From CAVSQX01 sp963730225 (GTDB lineage Bacteria; Planctomycetota; Phycisphaerae; Tepidisphaerales; Tepidisphaeraceae), in the NCBI GenBank assembly GCA_963730225.1, contig CAVSQX010000004.1:868001-932000 (forward strand): a stretch of DNA of 64,000 nt, in the 5' to 3' direction. The position numbers were made by a program, and so were the translations under genes. Positions 8,754-18,000 of this stretch are shown here, one piece after another (positions within the stretch are counted from its first letter, which is position 1; each line of letters opens with the position of its first letter). The notes under the pieces are model-generated. The model was not told the origin of the DNA, did not search any database, and saw nothing but the letters and a program-made list of their open reading frames with translations.

Positions 8754-9204
8754 AAATTCGAAGTACGAAATTCGAATCAATGTTCAAATAACCAATGACC
8801 ATTCAATCCTTGCGCAGAATCGCGCCGAAAATTAGATTCAGTTCCTTGGCCTCCTGCCACAATCTTCTGGCTCCGTCCCGAACGGTCGGTGCCGCGACGG
8901 CCAACATGCGCAGCCAATGCTTGGTTTCCTTTGCCTCCGTGCGGCAAAGGCCGATCTTGTGCCGAAAATCCTTCTTCGACGCCGCGTCATTCGCTTCGCA
9001 GTAATTTGCTCCCACACCAGCGGCCGCGCGAACCAGTTGCTGTACCAGCGTATCGTTTATCGAATCCATCGGCGCTTGCCGTGCCAATTTTATCGCCGCC
9101 TCCCCAAAGCGCGCCGTCCGATCCTCCAAGTCAAAGTCGCTCTTTCCCATTCGAATTTCGTTCTTCGCCATTGATTCGAATTTCGAATTTCGTACTTCGA
9201 ATTT
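8754..9204. mobile_element. IVS-like cassette: four-helix-bundle gene framed by inverted repeats
   Basis: The left arm (8754-8782, 29 bases) is the exact reverse complement of the right arm (9169-9204) except for a 7-base internal duplication (TTTCGAA) in the right arm. The arms are AT-rich multiples of TTCGAA in an otherwise GC-rich region. The start codon of the enclosed gene lies at the inner end of the right arm. The cassette sits exactly between the stop of the DUF58 gene and the start of the VWA gene. It has the layout of 23S rRNA intervening sequences, which carry this same protein family, but it is in a protein operon. Confidence 0.55.
8803..9171 (-). CDS. Four-helix-bundle protein (23S rRNA IVS protein family)
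   Basis: This 122-residue all-helical protein belongs to the four-helix-bundle family first known from 23S rRNA intervening sequences (TIGR02436/S23 type). Diagnostic stretches are FGEAAIKLARQAP, QLVRAAAGVGANYCEAN, KKDFRHKIGLCRTEAKETKHW and LWQEAKELNLIFGAILR. The molecular function is unknown; relatives include the accessory protein of diversity-generating retroelements. It is not related in function to its Bat neighbours and appears to have been inserted between them with its flanking inverted repeats. Confidence 0.85.
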   Translation of the reverse strand: MAKNEIRMGKSDFDLEDRTARFGEAAIKLARQAPMDSINDTLVQQLVRAAAGVGANYCEANDAASKKDFRHKIGLCRTEAKETKHWLRMLAVAAPTVRDGARRLWQEAKELNLIFGAILRKD

Positions 9205-9205
9205 C

Positions 9206-10057
9206 CTATCCCAATAGCCCTCTCTCCCTCAAATAATTCAACACCAGCGTATCAAACGGCACCGCCGTGCTGGTGAACAAATACGTCCCGCCACGCCGCG
9301 TCAGATAATCCTTCAGCGCCAGGCAATACGCATTCAAATTTGCCTTGTATCGCTTGATCAGCGGCTGAGTGATCGACACCTCAGCCTCGTCGTCGTCCTC
9401 GATATCCTTGAGCTTCAAATCCCCCTGCAAATCCGGCTCGATTTCCGTCGGAGCGAGAATCTGCACGCAGAACAAATCGTATCGGCCGCCGGCGACATAT
9501 CGCAGGGCGTTCTCATATCCGCTCTTGTCGAAGAAATCGCTGAGCACGACGCACACGCCCTTGCGGCGATTGGCCAAGGCGAACCGTTTGCAGGCCGCCG
9601 CCAGATCGCTCGCGCCCGAAGGCTGGAGTTTGCCGATGAAGTCGATCATCTGCGCAACTTTGGTTCGGCCGCGCATCGCGCCGGTGTCGGCGGCAAGCGT
9701 GTCGTTCATCGCGCCGATCGTCACGCGGTTGTAGTTTACCAGCCCGATGTATCCCAACGCCGCCGCCACCTGCTTGATGTAAAATGCCTTGTTCGGATTG
9801 CCGAAATCGCAGCTTTTGCTGATGTCGCAGAGAAGGTAGAGTGACAAATCCTCCTCCTCCAGAAACAACTTGAGAAACAACTTGTCGAGCCGAGCGTAGA
9901 TGTTCCAGTCGATGAAGCGCAGGTCGTCGCCGATGGTGTAATTGCGGTAGTCGGCAAATTCCACCGATTGCCCGCGCCGCTTGGAACGCCGCTCACCTTT
10001 CATCTTCCCGGCCAGCAGCTTTCGACTCATCACATCGAGTTGGTCGAGCCGGGCCAT
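9206..10057 (-). CDS. DUF58-domain protein (Bat operon)
   Basis: This 283-residue protein matches DUF58: KMKGERRSKRRGQSVEFADY, then YTIGDDLRFIDWNIYARLDK and LFLKLFLEEEDLSLYLLCD, leading into a VWA-like fold. The family typically acts with MoxR ATPases and Bat proteins in envelope functions. The frame is open upstream of the ATG (residues reading RFCYAPEF, similar to N-termini of relatives) but without any start codon, while an ATG at about 10116 is in another frame. A single-base frameshift near 10060-10090 may therefore have cut off about 20-25 N-terminal residues. Confidence 0.87.
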   Translation of the reverse strand: MARLDQLDVMSRKLLAGKMKGERRSKRRGQSVEFADYRNYTIGDDLRFIDWNIYARLDKLFLKLFLEEEDLSLYLLCDISKSCDFGNPNKAFYIKQVAAALGYIGLVNYNRVTIGAMNDTLAADTGAMRGRTKVAQMIDFIGKLQPSGASDLAAACKRFALANRRKGVCVVLSDFFDKSGYENALRYVAGGRYDLFCVQILAPTEIEPDLQGDLKLKDIEDDDEAEVSITQPLIKRYKANLNAYCLALKDYLTRRGGTYLFTSTAVPFDTLVLNYLRERGLLG

Positions 10058-10140
10058 GAACTCCGGCGCATAGCAGAAGCGATTGGCGCGAGGACGGTGG
10101 CGAGGTGACGGCGGTCATGCTTTTGATTTTACCCGATTGT

Positions 10141-10668
10141 TCACGCCTCCGCCGGTTCCAGATCGAGATCGCAATTGAGCTCGACGCACAACGCCTCCAA
10201 ATCCTCGCGCAGCTTGCGAACCGGCAGCGTTGGCGGGACCGTCAGGCGCATCTCGGTCAGAAACAGCGGCGAGCCGGCGAACGCGGCCGATTCCTGCCAG
10301 GCGCTGAGCTCCTCGATATTGACGTTGTGGCTGCGCAGAATTGCACTGAGCCGGGCCACGATGCCGGGTTGATCCAGCGAATAGGTTTTCAGCTTGAACC
10401 GCAATCCCCCCGCCGCCATGGCGGTCGCCGACTGCGGGATAACCGTCAGGGTCAGTCCCATCGCCCGGCCGGTTGTCGGCAACTCGTCGACTAACCGCGC
10501 CGCCGAATCCGCCGCGATCTCCAGCAGGATCAGAATCGCAAACTGCCCGCGCAGATTCACCATGCGCGAATCGAGCAGATTCGCGCCCCGTTCGTGGAGC
10601 TTTCCGGTAAGCTCGCCGACCAGTCCGGGCCGATCCGGTCCGATGGCTGTGATAATCAGTTGGCTCAT
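10141..10668 (-). CDS. ACT-domain regulator, GcvR-like
   Basis: I used the internal ATG at 10668 (MSQLIITAIGPDRPGLVGEL), giving 175 residues; the longer frame upstream overlaps the divergent epimerase and is not protein-like. The protein is two ACT domains in tandem. The first has GPDRPGLVGELTGKLHERGAN; the second has YSLDQPGIVARLSAILRSHNVNIEEL. This is the layout of the glycine-cleavage repressor GcvR and related amino-acid sensors. The likely job is regulation by ligand binding; no DNA-binding domain is present. It is divergent from the gene at 10699 with 30 bases between starts. Confidence 0.8.
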   Translation of the reverse strand: MSQLIITAIGPDRPGLVGELTGKLHERGANLLDSRMVNLRGQFAILILLEIAADSAARLVDELPTTGRAMGLTLTVIPQSATAMAAGGLRFKLKTYSLDQPGIVARLSAILRSHNVNIEELSAWQESAAFAGSPLFLTEMRLTVPPTLPVRKLREDLEALCVELNCDLDLEPAEA

Positions 10669-10698
10669 TGTGAATCTCGCAAGGTATTGTAGAGCAAC

Positions 10699-11541
10699 AT
10701 GCGTATCGTCGTCACGGGCAGCAGCGGACATCTTGGAATGGCGGTCGTGAAGGATCTTTTGGGGGCCGGCCATGATGTGGTTTGCATCGATCGGAGGGAA
10801 CCGGCCGATCGCTTGGCTTCGATGCCGCCGGTTCATCAAATCGACCTGCTGGATGTGCATGCTCTTCTTCCGCTGATGCGCACAGCGGATGCGGTTTGTC
10901 ATTTGGGCAATCAGCCGTACCTACCCGAAACCGTGCAAACCGCGGGCTTTTTGAACAATGTCGGATCGACGCACGCGGTGATTGAATCGGCCCTGCACGC
11001 TGGCGTGGGCCGGATCGTGAACGCCTCGAGCGTGCAGGCGTACGGCGTGCTGGCCAGCCCGCACCGGCCGAAAATCCCCAGTTCCGTGCCGCATTATCTT
11101 CCCATCGACGAATCGCATCCGCTGCTGCCGACCGACGGGTATTCACTAAGCAAAGCGATCGGTGAATGGACGGCCGAGTCGTTCTGCCGGCAAGTGCCGG
11201 ATTTGCAGATTTTCTCGCTGCGATTGTCGGCTATTCTCGGCGAGGCGCCCAAACCCATCCCCGCCGAGCAAGCCGAATCACACTTCACCGGCGCGCTTCT
11301 TTCCGCCGTGCACATTACCGACGCCGCCCGAGCGTGCCGATTGTGCTGCGAGCAACACCGCCCCGGTCATCGCCCCATCAACATCGTTTCTGCTCGCTCG
11401 CTAGCCCCGTGGAAACCGCAGTGGATTGAAAAAATCTACGGCACCCTGCCCCCTTTCCGAAGGCCACTCAGCGGGACCGATACACTGTTCACCTGTGATT
11501 TGGCCGAAAGGCTGCTCGGATTTCGCACCGAGATTTTTTGA
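10699..11541 (+). CDS. NAD-dependent epimerase/dehydratase (extended SDR)
   Basis: This 280-residue protein starts MRIVVTGSSGHLGMAVVKDLL, with the glycine-rich dinucleotide-binding motif GxxGxxG. It has the catalytic YSLSK (YxxxK) near residue 150 and the upstream serine in VNASSVQAYG. It belongs to extended short-chain dehydrogenases acting on nucleotide sugars or similar substrates; the substrate cannot be told from sequence. It is followed 16 bases later by a gmhA-like gene, so a role in surface sugar metabolism is reasonable. Confidence 0.85.
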   Translation: MRIVVTGSSGHLGMAVVKDLLGAGHDVVCIDRREPADRLASMPPVHQIDLLDVHALLPLMRTADAVCHLGNQPYLPETVQTAGFLNNVGSTHAVIESALHAGVGRIVNASSVQAYGVLASPHRPKIPSSVPHYLPIDESHPLLPTDGYSLSKAIGEWTAESFCRQVPDLQIFSLRLSAILGEAPKPIPAEQAESHFTGALLSAVHITDAARACRLCCEQHRPGHRPINIVSARSLAPWKPQWIEKIYGTLPPFRRPLSGTDTLFTCDLAERLLGFRTEIF

Positions 11542-11557
11542 GGTAGAACACCCGCAC

Positions 11558-12124
11558 ATGAGCGATCAACCCTTGGCGACGGCCCTGGCGCAGTGGCAGA
11601 AACTACTGCCCAATCTTTCCGGCTTTGAAACCGAACTGGCTCGCCTCGGCCAGGCGATGCTCGACTGCTGGGCCGCCGGTGGAAAAATTCTCACCGCAGG
11701 CAACGGCGGCAGCGCGGCCGATGCGATTCATCTGGCTGAAGAACTGGTCGTCTGCTTCGACAAACCCCGCCGCGCCCTGGCGGCCATCGCCCTGTGCGAT
11801 CCGGGAAATCTCACCTGTGCGGGAAACGACATGGGCTACGAAAAAGTGTTTTCCAGGCAGATCGAAGCCCTTGGCAATCGCGGCGATATCCTGATTGTCT
11901 TCACCACCAGCGGCAAGAGCCCCAACATTCTCGCCGCCGTCGCCGCCGCCAAAAAACTGGGCGTGTTGACCGCGGCATTTCTCGGAAAATCCGGCGGGAA
12001 ACTCAAGGGTGGATGCGATTTTGAATTCCACATTCCCAGCGAAATCACCGCGCGGGTTCAGGAAGCGCATCTGCTGATTTACCATTCGCTTTGCCAGTGG
12101 ATCGATAACAGGCTCGCGCCATGA
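11558..12124 (+). CDS. gmhA: Phosphoheptose isomerase (SIS domain)
   Basis: I took the ATG at 11558 (MSDQPLATALAQWQK), preceded by GAGGTAG. The 188-residue product matches GmhA, which converts sedoheptulose 7-phosphate to glycero-manno-heptose 7-phosphate for lipopolysaccharide core synthesis. Key motifs are GNGGSAADAIHLAEEL, FTTSGKSPNILAA and the C-terminal helix VQEAHLLIYHSLCQ. It overlaps the following TMEM175-like gene by four bases (ATGA), so these are translationally coupled. The presence of lptD later in the window fits an LPS-bearing outer membrane. Confidence 0.88.
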   Translation: MSDQPLATALAQWQKLLPNLSGFETELARLGQAMLDCWAAGGKILTAGNGGSAADAIHLAEELVVCFDKPRRALAAIALCDPGNLTCAGNDMGYEKVFSRQIEALGNRGDILIVFTTSGKSPNILAAVAAAKKLGVLTAAFLGKSGGKLKGGCDFEFHIPSEITARVQEAHLLIYHSLCQWIDNRLAP

Positions 12125-12753
12125 GCATCACGTACAATCAGGTCGCCGGCCAAAGCATAGAGCGGCTGGCCGCTCTGAGCGACGGCATCTTCGGCGTCGC
12201 CATGACGCTTCTTCTGCTGGAGCTCCACGTGCCGGCAAAGGAGTTGATTCACGGCGAAGGCGATCTTTGGCGGGCACTGATAGGATTGGCTCCGCAGTTT
12301 CTGGTCTATCTAATGAGCTTCATGACGCTGGGGATTTTTTGGGTGGGCCAACAAACTCAACTCAATCACCTGGCCCGTTCCGACCGCCATCTGACCTGGG
12401 TACATCTTGGATTCCTTTTCGCAGTGACGATTCTGCCTTTTGCGACTCGGCTTCTAGCCAGCTTTATCACATTCCGCACGGCCCTGATCGCCTATTGGTT
12501 CAATATCGCCATGTTGGGAGCCGTACTCTATGCGGCGTGGGGCCGGGCATCTCGCGCGGGCCTTTTCAAAAGCGAAATCACCGCGGAGATTCACGCTGCC
12601 ATCTGCCGGCGAATCATGTTCGCCCAGGGGCTTTACGCCTTGGGAGCTTTGCTTTGCATTTTCGGCACCTATTGGAGCATAGGATTCATTGTATTGGTGC
12701 AATTGAACTACGCTCTGGCCCCAGGGGAGTGGAGAAAGCCGTCTTCGCCGTAA
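12121..12753 (+). CDS. TMEM175-family (DUF1211) potassium channel-like protein
   Basis: This 210-residue protein has about six hydrophobic segments. The start RLAALSDGIFGVAMTLLLLEL matches the family signature RxxxFSDG, with leucine replacing the phenylalanine. Bacterial members form tetrameric potassium channels with the first helix lining the pore. Other visible features are PQFLVYLMSFMTLGIFWVGQ and HLTWVHLGFLFAVTILPF. It overlaps gmhA by four bases. No functional link to the neighbours is apparent. Confidence 0.85.
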   Translation: MSITYNQVAGQSIERLAALSDGIFGVAMTLLLLELHVPAKELIHGEGDLWRALIGLAPQFLVYLMSFMTLGIFWVGQQTQLNHLARSDRHLTWVHLGFLFAVTILPFATRLLASFITFRTALIAYWFNIAMLGAVLYAAWGRASRAGLFKSEITAEIHAAICRRIMFAQGLYALGALLCIFGTYWSIGFIVLVQLNYALAPGEWRKPSSP

Positions 12754-12791
12754 AATGCGGCAATATTTCGACGGTTTCGCCGAAAGTAATC

Positions 12792-13328
12792 ATGTTGACG
12801 CTGCTCATGCTCATCGTCGGCCTTCTGCAACCCGCGCATGCGGTCGCAGTCATGGATGACCAGGGCGTGATGCACCATCCGCTCGAACTGCATGGCAACA
12901 AGGCGGCCGCTTTTATTTTTGTCGCTGTCGATTGTCCAATTTCCAATGGCTACGCTCCGGAAATCAATCGCATCGTTGATGGGTATGAGAAAAAGGGAAT
13001 CGATTTCTATCTGGTCTACCCCGATCCCGCCCAAACCGCCGACCAGGTAAAGCAGCACGCGACGGCATACCATTACAAATGCCCGGCCCTGCTCGATAGC
13101 AAGCACCAATTGGTCGATCGCTTTCACGTCACGGTGACGCCCGAAGTTGCCGTCGTCGGCAAAACCGGACAACTTCTCTACCGCGGACGCATCGACGATT
13201 TTTACGTCGATTTCGGCAAACAGCGATACGCTCCAACGACTCACGATCTCCGCGACGCGCTGGATGCGATCATCAGCGATCGACCCGTGCCCAATCCGGT
13301 TACCAAGGCGATCGGCTGCGAGATTTAA
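12792..13328 (+). CDS. Thioredoxin-fold redoxin, exported
   Basis: I chose the ATG at 12792 (MLTLLMLIVGLLQPAHA), which begins with a signal peptide; the long upstream extension is read-through of the TMEM175 gene in another frame. The 178-residue product resembles AhpC/TSA-type planctomycete redoxins: FVAVDCPISNGYAPEINR, VTVTPEVAVVGKTGQLLYRG and the C-terminal VTKAIGCEI. Only isolated cysteines are present, not a CxxC pair. Its last base overlaps the start of the cytochrome c/copper protein, and the two form a recurrent pair in this phylum. Confidence 0.8.
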   Translation: MLTLLMLIVGLLQPAHAVAVMDDQGVMHHPLELHGNKAAAFIFVAVDCPISNGYAPEINRIVDGYEKKGIDFYLVYPDPAQTADQVKQHATAYHYKCPALLDSKHQLVDRFHVTVTPEVAVVGKTGQLLYRGRIDDFYVDFGKQRYAPTTHDLRDALDAIISDRPVPNPVTKAIGCEI

Positions 13329-14662
13329 TGTTACGGATTTCTATGCAAAACCACTTTCGATTGATCGTTCTGGCCGGATTCTGTGCGATGGCCCTTCCCA
13401 CGCAATTCTGCCGCGCTCAAACCACCCGGCCGATCACATTCACCCACGACATCGCTCCGATTGTCTACACGAATTGCGTTTCCTGCCATCGCCCCGACCA
13501 GGTCGCGCCGTTTCCCCTGATCAGTTACTCCGATGTGAAAAAGCGCGCCGTCCAGATCGCCGAGGTGACGCAGAGCCGCTACATGCCGCCGTGGAAGCCC
13601 GAGCCGGGTTACGGCCATTTTCAGGGAGAGCAGCGGCTCAGCGATGAACAGATCAAACTAATCAGCGATTGGTCGCAGAGCGGTGCGGCCGAAGGCAAGC
13701 CCGGCGATCTGCCGCCGCTGCCGCATTTCACCGAAGGCTGGCGATTCGGCGAGCCCGACCTGGTCGTGAAAATGCCCAGGCCGTTCACGCTGGCCGCCGA
13801 CGGCGACCATGGCCGTGATGTCTATCGCTGTTTCGTCATTCCGTTGAACCTCGCGGAAAACAAGTTTGTCACGGCCGTCGATTTTCGCCCCAGCAATCGC
13901 CGAGTCGTCCACCACGCCCTGCTCTATCTCGATTCCACCGGCGTCGCGCGGACGCGCCAGGAGCAAAATCAGGACGGCCAGATCGGCTACTCCACCTTCG
14001 GCAGCCCCGGTTTCATCCCCACCGGAGGCCTCGGCGGCTGGGCTCCGGGCGCGATGCCGCTTCCCCTAGCCGACGGTTGGGCCAAACTTCTCCGCAAAGG
14101 ATCGGACCTTGTCATCCAGATTCATTTCCACCCCGACGGCAAGGAAGAAGTCGAACAATCGTCGCTGGGAATCTACTTCGCCAAAACGCCTACCACCCAC
14201 ATCGTCGCCGGCACGGCGCTGATCAATCGGCGAATCGATATTCAACCGGGCGATTCGAGCTATGTCGTCACTGCACAGAGAACGATCCCCTTCGACGTCG
14301 ATCTGATCGGCGTGACGCCGCACGCGCACCTGATCTGCAAAGACATGCAGGCCAACGCCACGCTTCCGGACGGCACCAAAATTCCGCTCATCTGGATCAA
14401 GGATTGGGACTTCAACTGGCAAGGCCAATACCGCTACGTCACGCCAATCCGCCTGCCCGCCGGCACGGTCGTGGACATGAAATACACATACGACAATTCC
14501 GATCAGAACATCCGCAATCCCAGCACTCCGCCGAAAGAAGTTCGCTTCGGCGAACAGACGACCGACGAGATGGCGATTCTGTTTTTGAATTTCTCACCGG
14601 TGAACCAGGCCGATTGGGCCAAGATAAAACTGCGCGGGATCGGGGCGCTGCTGGCCAACTGA
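13328..14662 (+). CDS. Cytochrome c plus type II copper ascorbate-dependent monooxygenase-like protein
   Basis: This 444-residue exported protein has a haem-binding CVSCH motif near residue 52 in an N-terminal cytochrome c-like domain. A PHM/dopamine-hydroxylase C-terminal-like fold follows. Copper ligands expected for that family are visible: HH in RRVVHHALLYL, the histidines in LVIQIHFHPDG, HxH in VTPHAHLICKDM, and a late methionine in DEMAILFLNF. The likely location is the periplasm. The substrate is unknown; the pairing with a redoxin suggests maturation or electron supply by its neighbour. Start codons at 13328 or 13343 are both possible. Confidence 0.82.
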   Translation: MLRISMQNHFRLIVLAGFCAMALPTQFCRAQTTRPITFTHDIAPIVYTNCVSCHRPDQVAPFPLISYSDVKKRAVQIAEVTQSRYMPPWKPEPGYGHFQGEQRLSDEQIKLISDWSQSGAAEGKPGDLPPLPHFTEGWRFGEPDLVVKMPRPFTLAADGDHGRDVYRCFVIPLNLAENKFVTAVDFRPSNRRVVHHALLYLDSTGVARTRQEQNQDGQIGYSTFGSPGFIPTGGLGGWAPGAMPLPLADGWAKLLRKGSDLVIQIHFHPDGKEEVEQSSLGIYFAKTPTTHIVAGTALINRRIDIQPGDSSYVVTAQRTIPFDVDLIGVTPHAHLICKDMQANATLPDGTKIPLIWIKDWDFNWQGQYRYVTPIRLPAGTVVDMKYTYDNSDQNIRNPSTPPKEVRFGEQTTDEMAILFLNFSPVNQADWAKIKLRGIGALLAN

Positions 14663-14823
14663 ACGGAAGCAATTGCCGATTGCCGATTTACTCAGGTCGA
14701 TTGCCTATTGCGACTCGACTGGGCTCGCCGAAGTCCAAATTCCTATTGCCTATTGGGGGAAGATGCAATTGGTAGTTGGTGGTCGCGGATAACATTCTCC
14801 CTGGATGGACGGTGCGGACAAAA

Positions 14824-14862
14824 GTATGCGCTTGGCGCATACCTGCGGGTATGCGCATACCC
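14824..14862. repeat. Tandem palindromes built on GTATGCGC
   Basis: Two adjacent inverted repeats share the half-site GTATGCGC. The first is GTATGCGC-TTG-GCGCATAC (14824-14842). The second is the uninterrupted 16-base GGGTATGCGCATACCC (14847-14862). They could be protein-binding half-sites or a convergent terminator region without T tracts. Confidence 0.55.
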
Positions 14863-14917
14863 AAATTGGGCGATGCAACAAATGCGACATAATGCGACGG
14901 TTTTGAAGATTTGATTA

Positions 14918-14948
14918 GTGCACGCTAACCACATAATGTGTCGTGCAC
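14918..14948. repeat. Nested inverted repeat GTGCACG/CGTGCAC
   Basis: GTGCACG at 14918-14924 pairs with CGTGCAC at 14942-14948, and the interior contains CACAT-A-ATGTG. It lies 68 bases downstream of the dockerin pseudogene stop on the minus strand and may end its transcript. Confidence 0.45.
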
Positions 14949-15015
14949 ATTGGAGTTGCGACAAAAGGCCTGCGCGAGACAGTGATTTGTGTGGCGTGGG
15001 GCCAAGCGGAGTTGC

Positions 15016-18000
15016 CTAAACGGGGAGGCGGTCGGGTTGGTCGGAAGCTATCTCGAAGTAGGTGGTCCAGATGGATTGGCTGGCCGGGGGATCGGCGGTG
15101 ATTGGGGTGGCGTCGCTGAAAATGCTGGCGATAGCCAGGGCGGGTTTCTTGGCCATGGAGACGATGGCCGAGGCGGAAGTTGGCGGTGCGGTGGCGATTT
15201 GCGCGGTGGGGCTCGATGCCAGAGCGGCCATCGCCAGTGGCGAGCCCTGGGTGTTGAAGGCGTTGTCGATCAGCGTGTAGTCGTCGCCGTTGATGATGCC
15301 GTCGTAGTTGAAATCGCCGTTGCGCCAGCCGGTGAGGTTGTTGTTGAAGCCGTTGTCGATCAGGGTGTAGTCCGAGCCGTTGACCATGCCATCGAGATTG
15401 GCGTCGCCGAAGTAGGTGTATTTCACTCAGCACATCCGAAGTGGTGACCGGTTTGGCCATCAAACGTAGACATCAAGGGATTGCCCTGGCCGTCGTTGTT
15501 GAGCATGGCGGCCAATGTCGTTTCACTGGTCTCGGCGGAGGATGTTATTTGCTGACCCAATTCGCCGGTCGATTTGGCTGAAGTTGCCATTCTGGATGAT
15601 CATGTTGGTCTTTATTACTTAGCATCCAAGGCGCCGGCACTGAATTTTAATAGAGGACAGTATAATTGGCAGCGGCTAACATAAGCCTGCCAGAATTGAT
15701 TGTAAGGCTATCGGCACCACCGCCCGGAATAAGGATAAATCATGGTCGGCTTCGTTGAATGAAATAGGGTAGCCGTCGAAGTTCACCAGGCTTGAATTTG
15801 CTGTGATGCTGTCATTACCGGAGCTGCCAAATAATTTGTAGGGTGTTTTGCCCCGAACCACGATGGCCAGGTGAGGCCGGATTCCTAGGGGCAGTGGATC
15901 GCCGTTCGAGAAATCAATACCAAGTCGTTCGCTCCGCCCGGTGAACGTCATGCAGAGGTTCGACTGAGCAGTAGCAATTTCGAGATCGGGCCAGTTCCGG
16001 TGGTTTATGTTCCAGATATCAACGTGCTGGCCGTCGGCATCGAGTCGAATATATGTGGCCGGACCAGCGAAGGCTGTAGGGGAGAGCTCATAGATTGTTC
16101 CTCCGCCCTTCTGTCCGCCACCATAGGTTGTGCCGTATACGTTGCCGCTCGCGTCGAGGATGAGCATGCCTCGGGATGCGCCCGTTCGCTGCCATTAAAT
16201 GAAATCAACGTAGCTAAGTTGCCAGTGTTCGGCGTGAATTCGAAGGCGGTGCCATCGTCATTCGCCCCGCCGGCGTTGGTGGTCCGTAGAGATTTCCGTC
16301 AGCGTCAAGGACCAAGCCCGCCTGCGGGTCGCTTCCGTCTGTTCCGTTGAACGAAAGAAGGCTCCTGAACGTATGCGTCGAGGCAGTTATTTCAAATATC
16401 GTGCCAATGCCGTTGCTCCCACCGGCCTCTGTTGTGCCATATAGATTTCCCGACGCGTCGAACATCAAGTCAGATTTTGGATTGGCCCCGTCGAGCCCGT
16501 TGAATTGCACAAGATTCGTGAGCGTTTTGGTGCCTGCGGGGATTTCAAATACGGTCCCGTACGCTGGGCCGGCATCGTTCCCCATGTCGTTCCATAGAGG
16601 TTGCCTTGGGAATCCATAATTAGGCCGGCCTCCGGATATTCGCCATTGGTGCCGTTGAAGGTGATCAACGCGCTACTCGTTTGAGAATTGGACGCCACTT
16701 CGAAAACGGTACCGAGGCCGTTGGTGCCACCGTTAAATGTTGTGCCATATAGGTTTTCGCTGCTGTCCATGACAATATCCGACTCCGGTCGATATCCGGC
16801 TGCGACGACAGACCAATTGATGTCGTTTGAGCCGTTAGCAACTTCGAATACTATCCCGCCACCGAATTCCGTCGTTCCGTAGAGGTTGCCGTTGGCGTCC
16901 GAAATTAGGCCAGCAACAGGATCAGCCCCATTAGAGCCATTGAAGGACACTAATGTGCTAAGGCTTCCATTCGCTGGATCGAATTCGAAGACCGTGCCTT
17001 GACCACCTGCCCCGCCTGTGCTGGTCGTGCCATAAAGATCGGAGTTTGCGCAAGGAGGAGCCTTGCCGCCGGCTCATACCCGGTCGGATCAGTAAACGAG
17101 TAGATATTGTCGAAAGACCTGCGCATTTCCGATTATTTCGAAAATCGTCCCATTACCGGCGGAGGTTGTTCCAAACAGATCGCCGAAGCTATCGAATGCC
17201 ATCCTGCTGTGTGGGCTACCGCCATTACTCCCGTTAAACGCAACAAACGTCGCCAGCGTATGGACATTTGCGGTAACTTCGAACGCGGTTCCGGCCCCTC
17301 CTGAGCCAGCCCAGTCGGTTGTTCCATATAGATTACCGACGCTGTCCAATACGAGACCGCTCGGGCTCGCACCAATACTACTACTAAATGAGACTAGATC
17401 GGTGATGCCATATGGGTATGCCCCGTTTTGGGAATTCTCGGCTAGCTCGAAAACAGTTCCAAGGCCGCCGCCTCCTCCGGACTCGGTTGTGCCAAAGAGA
17501 TTTCCATGGCCGTCTATCACGACCCCAGATACAGGTCCGGCGCCATTGGATCCATTAAATCCGGCAAGATATTTCAGAACGTGGCTTGAGGCTGTGACTT
17601 CAAATATTGCCCCTGCATTAGTGTTCACTCCACCTTCTGCCGTCCCGTAAAGATTTCCACTGCTATCCATCGCAAGCCCAGGCGCAGGATAATAGATGTA
17701 GGCTAGCCCATTGACAGCATTCAGTGAGAATGAAACTAAGGTCGTCAGGGTGCCTGTATTTCGCCGCCAGCTCGAAAACCGTTCCTTGACCATTTGTGCC
17801 ACCCAAAAACGTCGTTCCAAATAAATTCCCTTGTGGGCCTATTATCAAACCGCCTTGGGGATCGTTTCCGTCTGAACCGTCAAATGAAACGAGCGTTACG
17901 ACCGAGCGGTTTGTCGCTGGTATCTCAAAGACGGTTCCATCATTCTCAGCTCCGCCCGTCGAAGTTGTGCCGTAAAGATTCCCGCGCATATCGATGATAA

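Larger units (their letters stand above)
14663..15015. other. Intergenic stretch with stacked palindromes, no gene seen
   Basis: No convincing ORF lies here between the convergent copper-protein gene and the dockerin pseudogene. It holds short direct repeats (ATTGCCGATT-like, AATGCGACATAATGCGAC) and three hairpins, at 14824-14842, 14847-14862 and 14918-14948, described separately. Confidence 0.6.
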
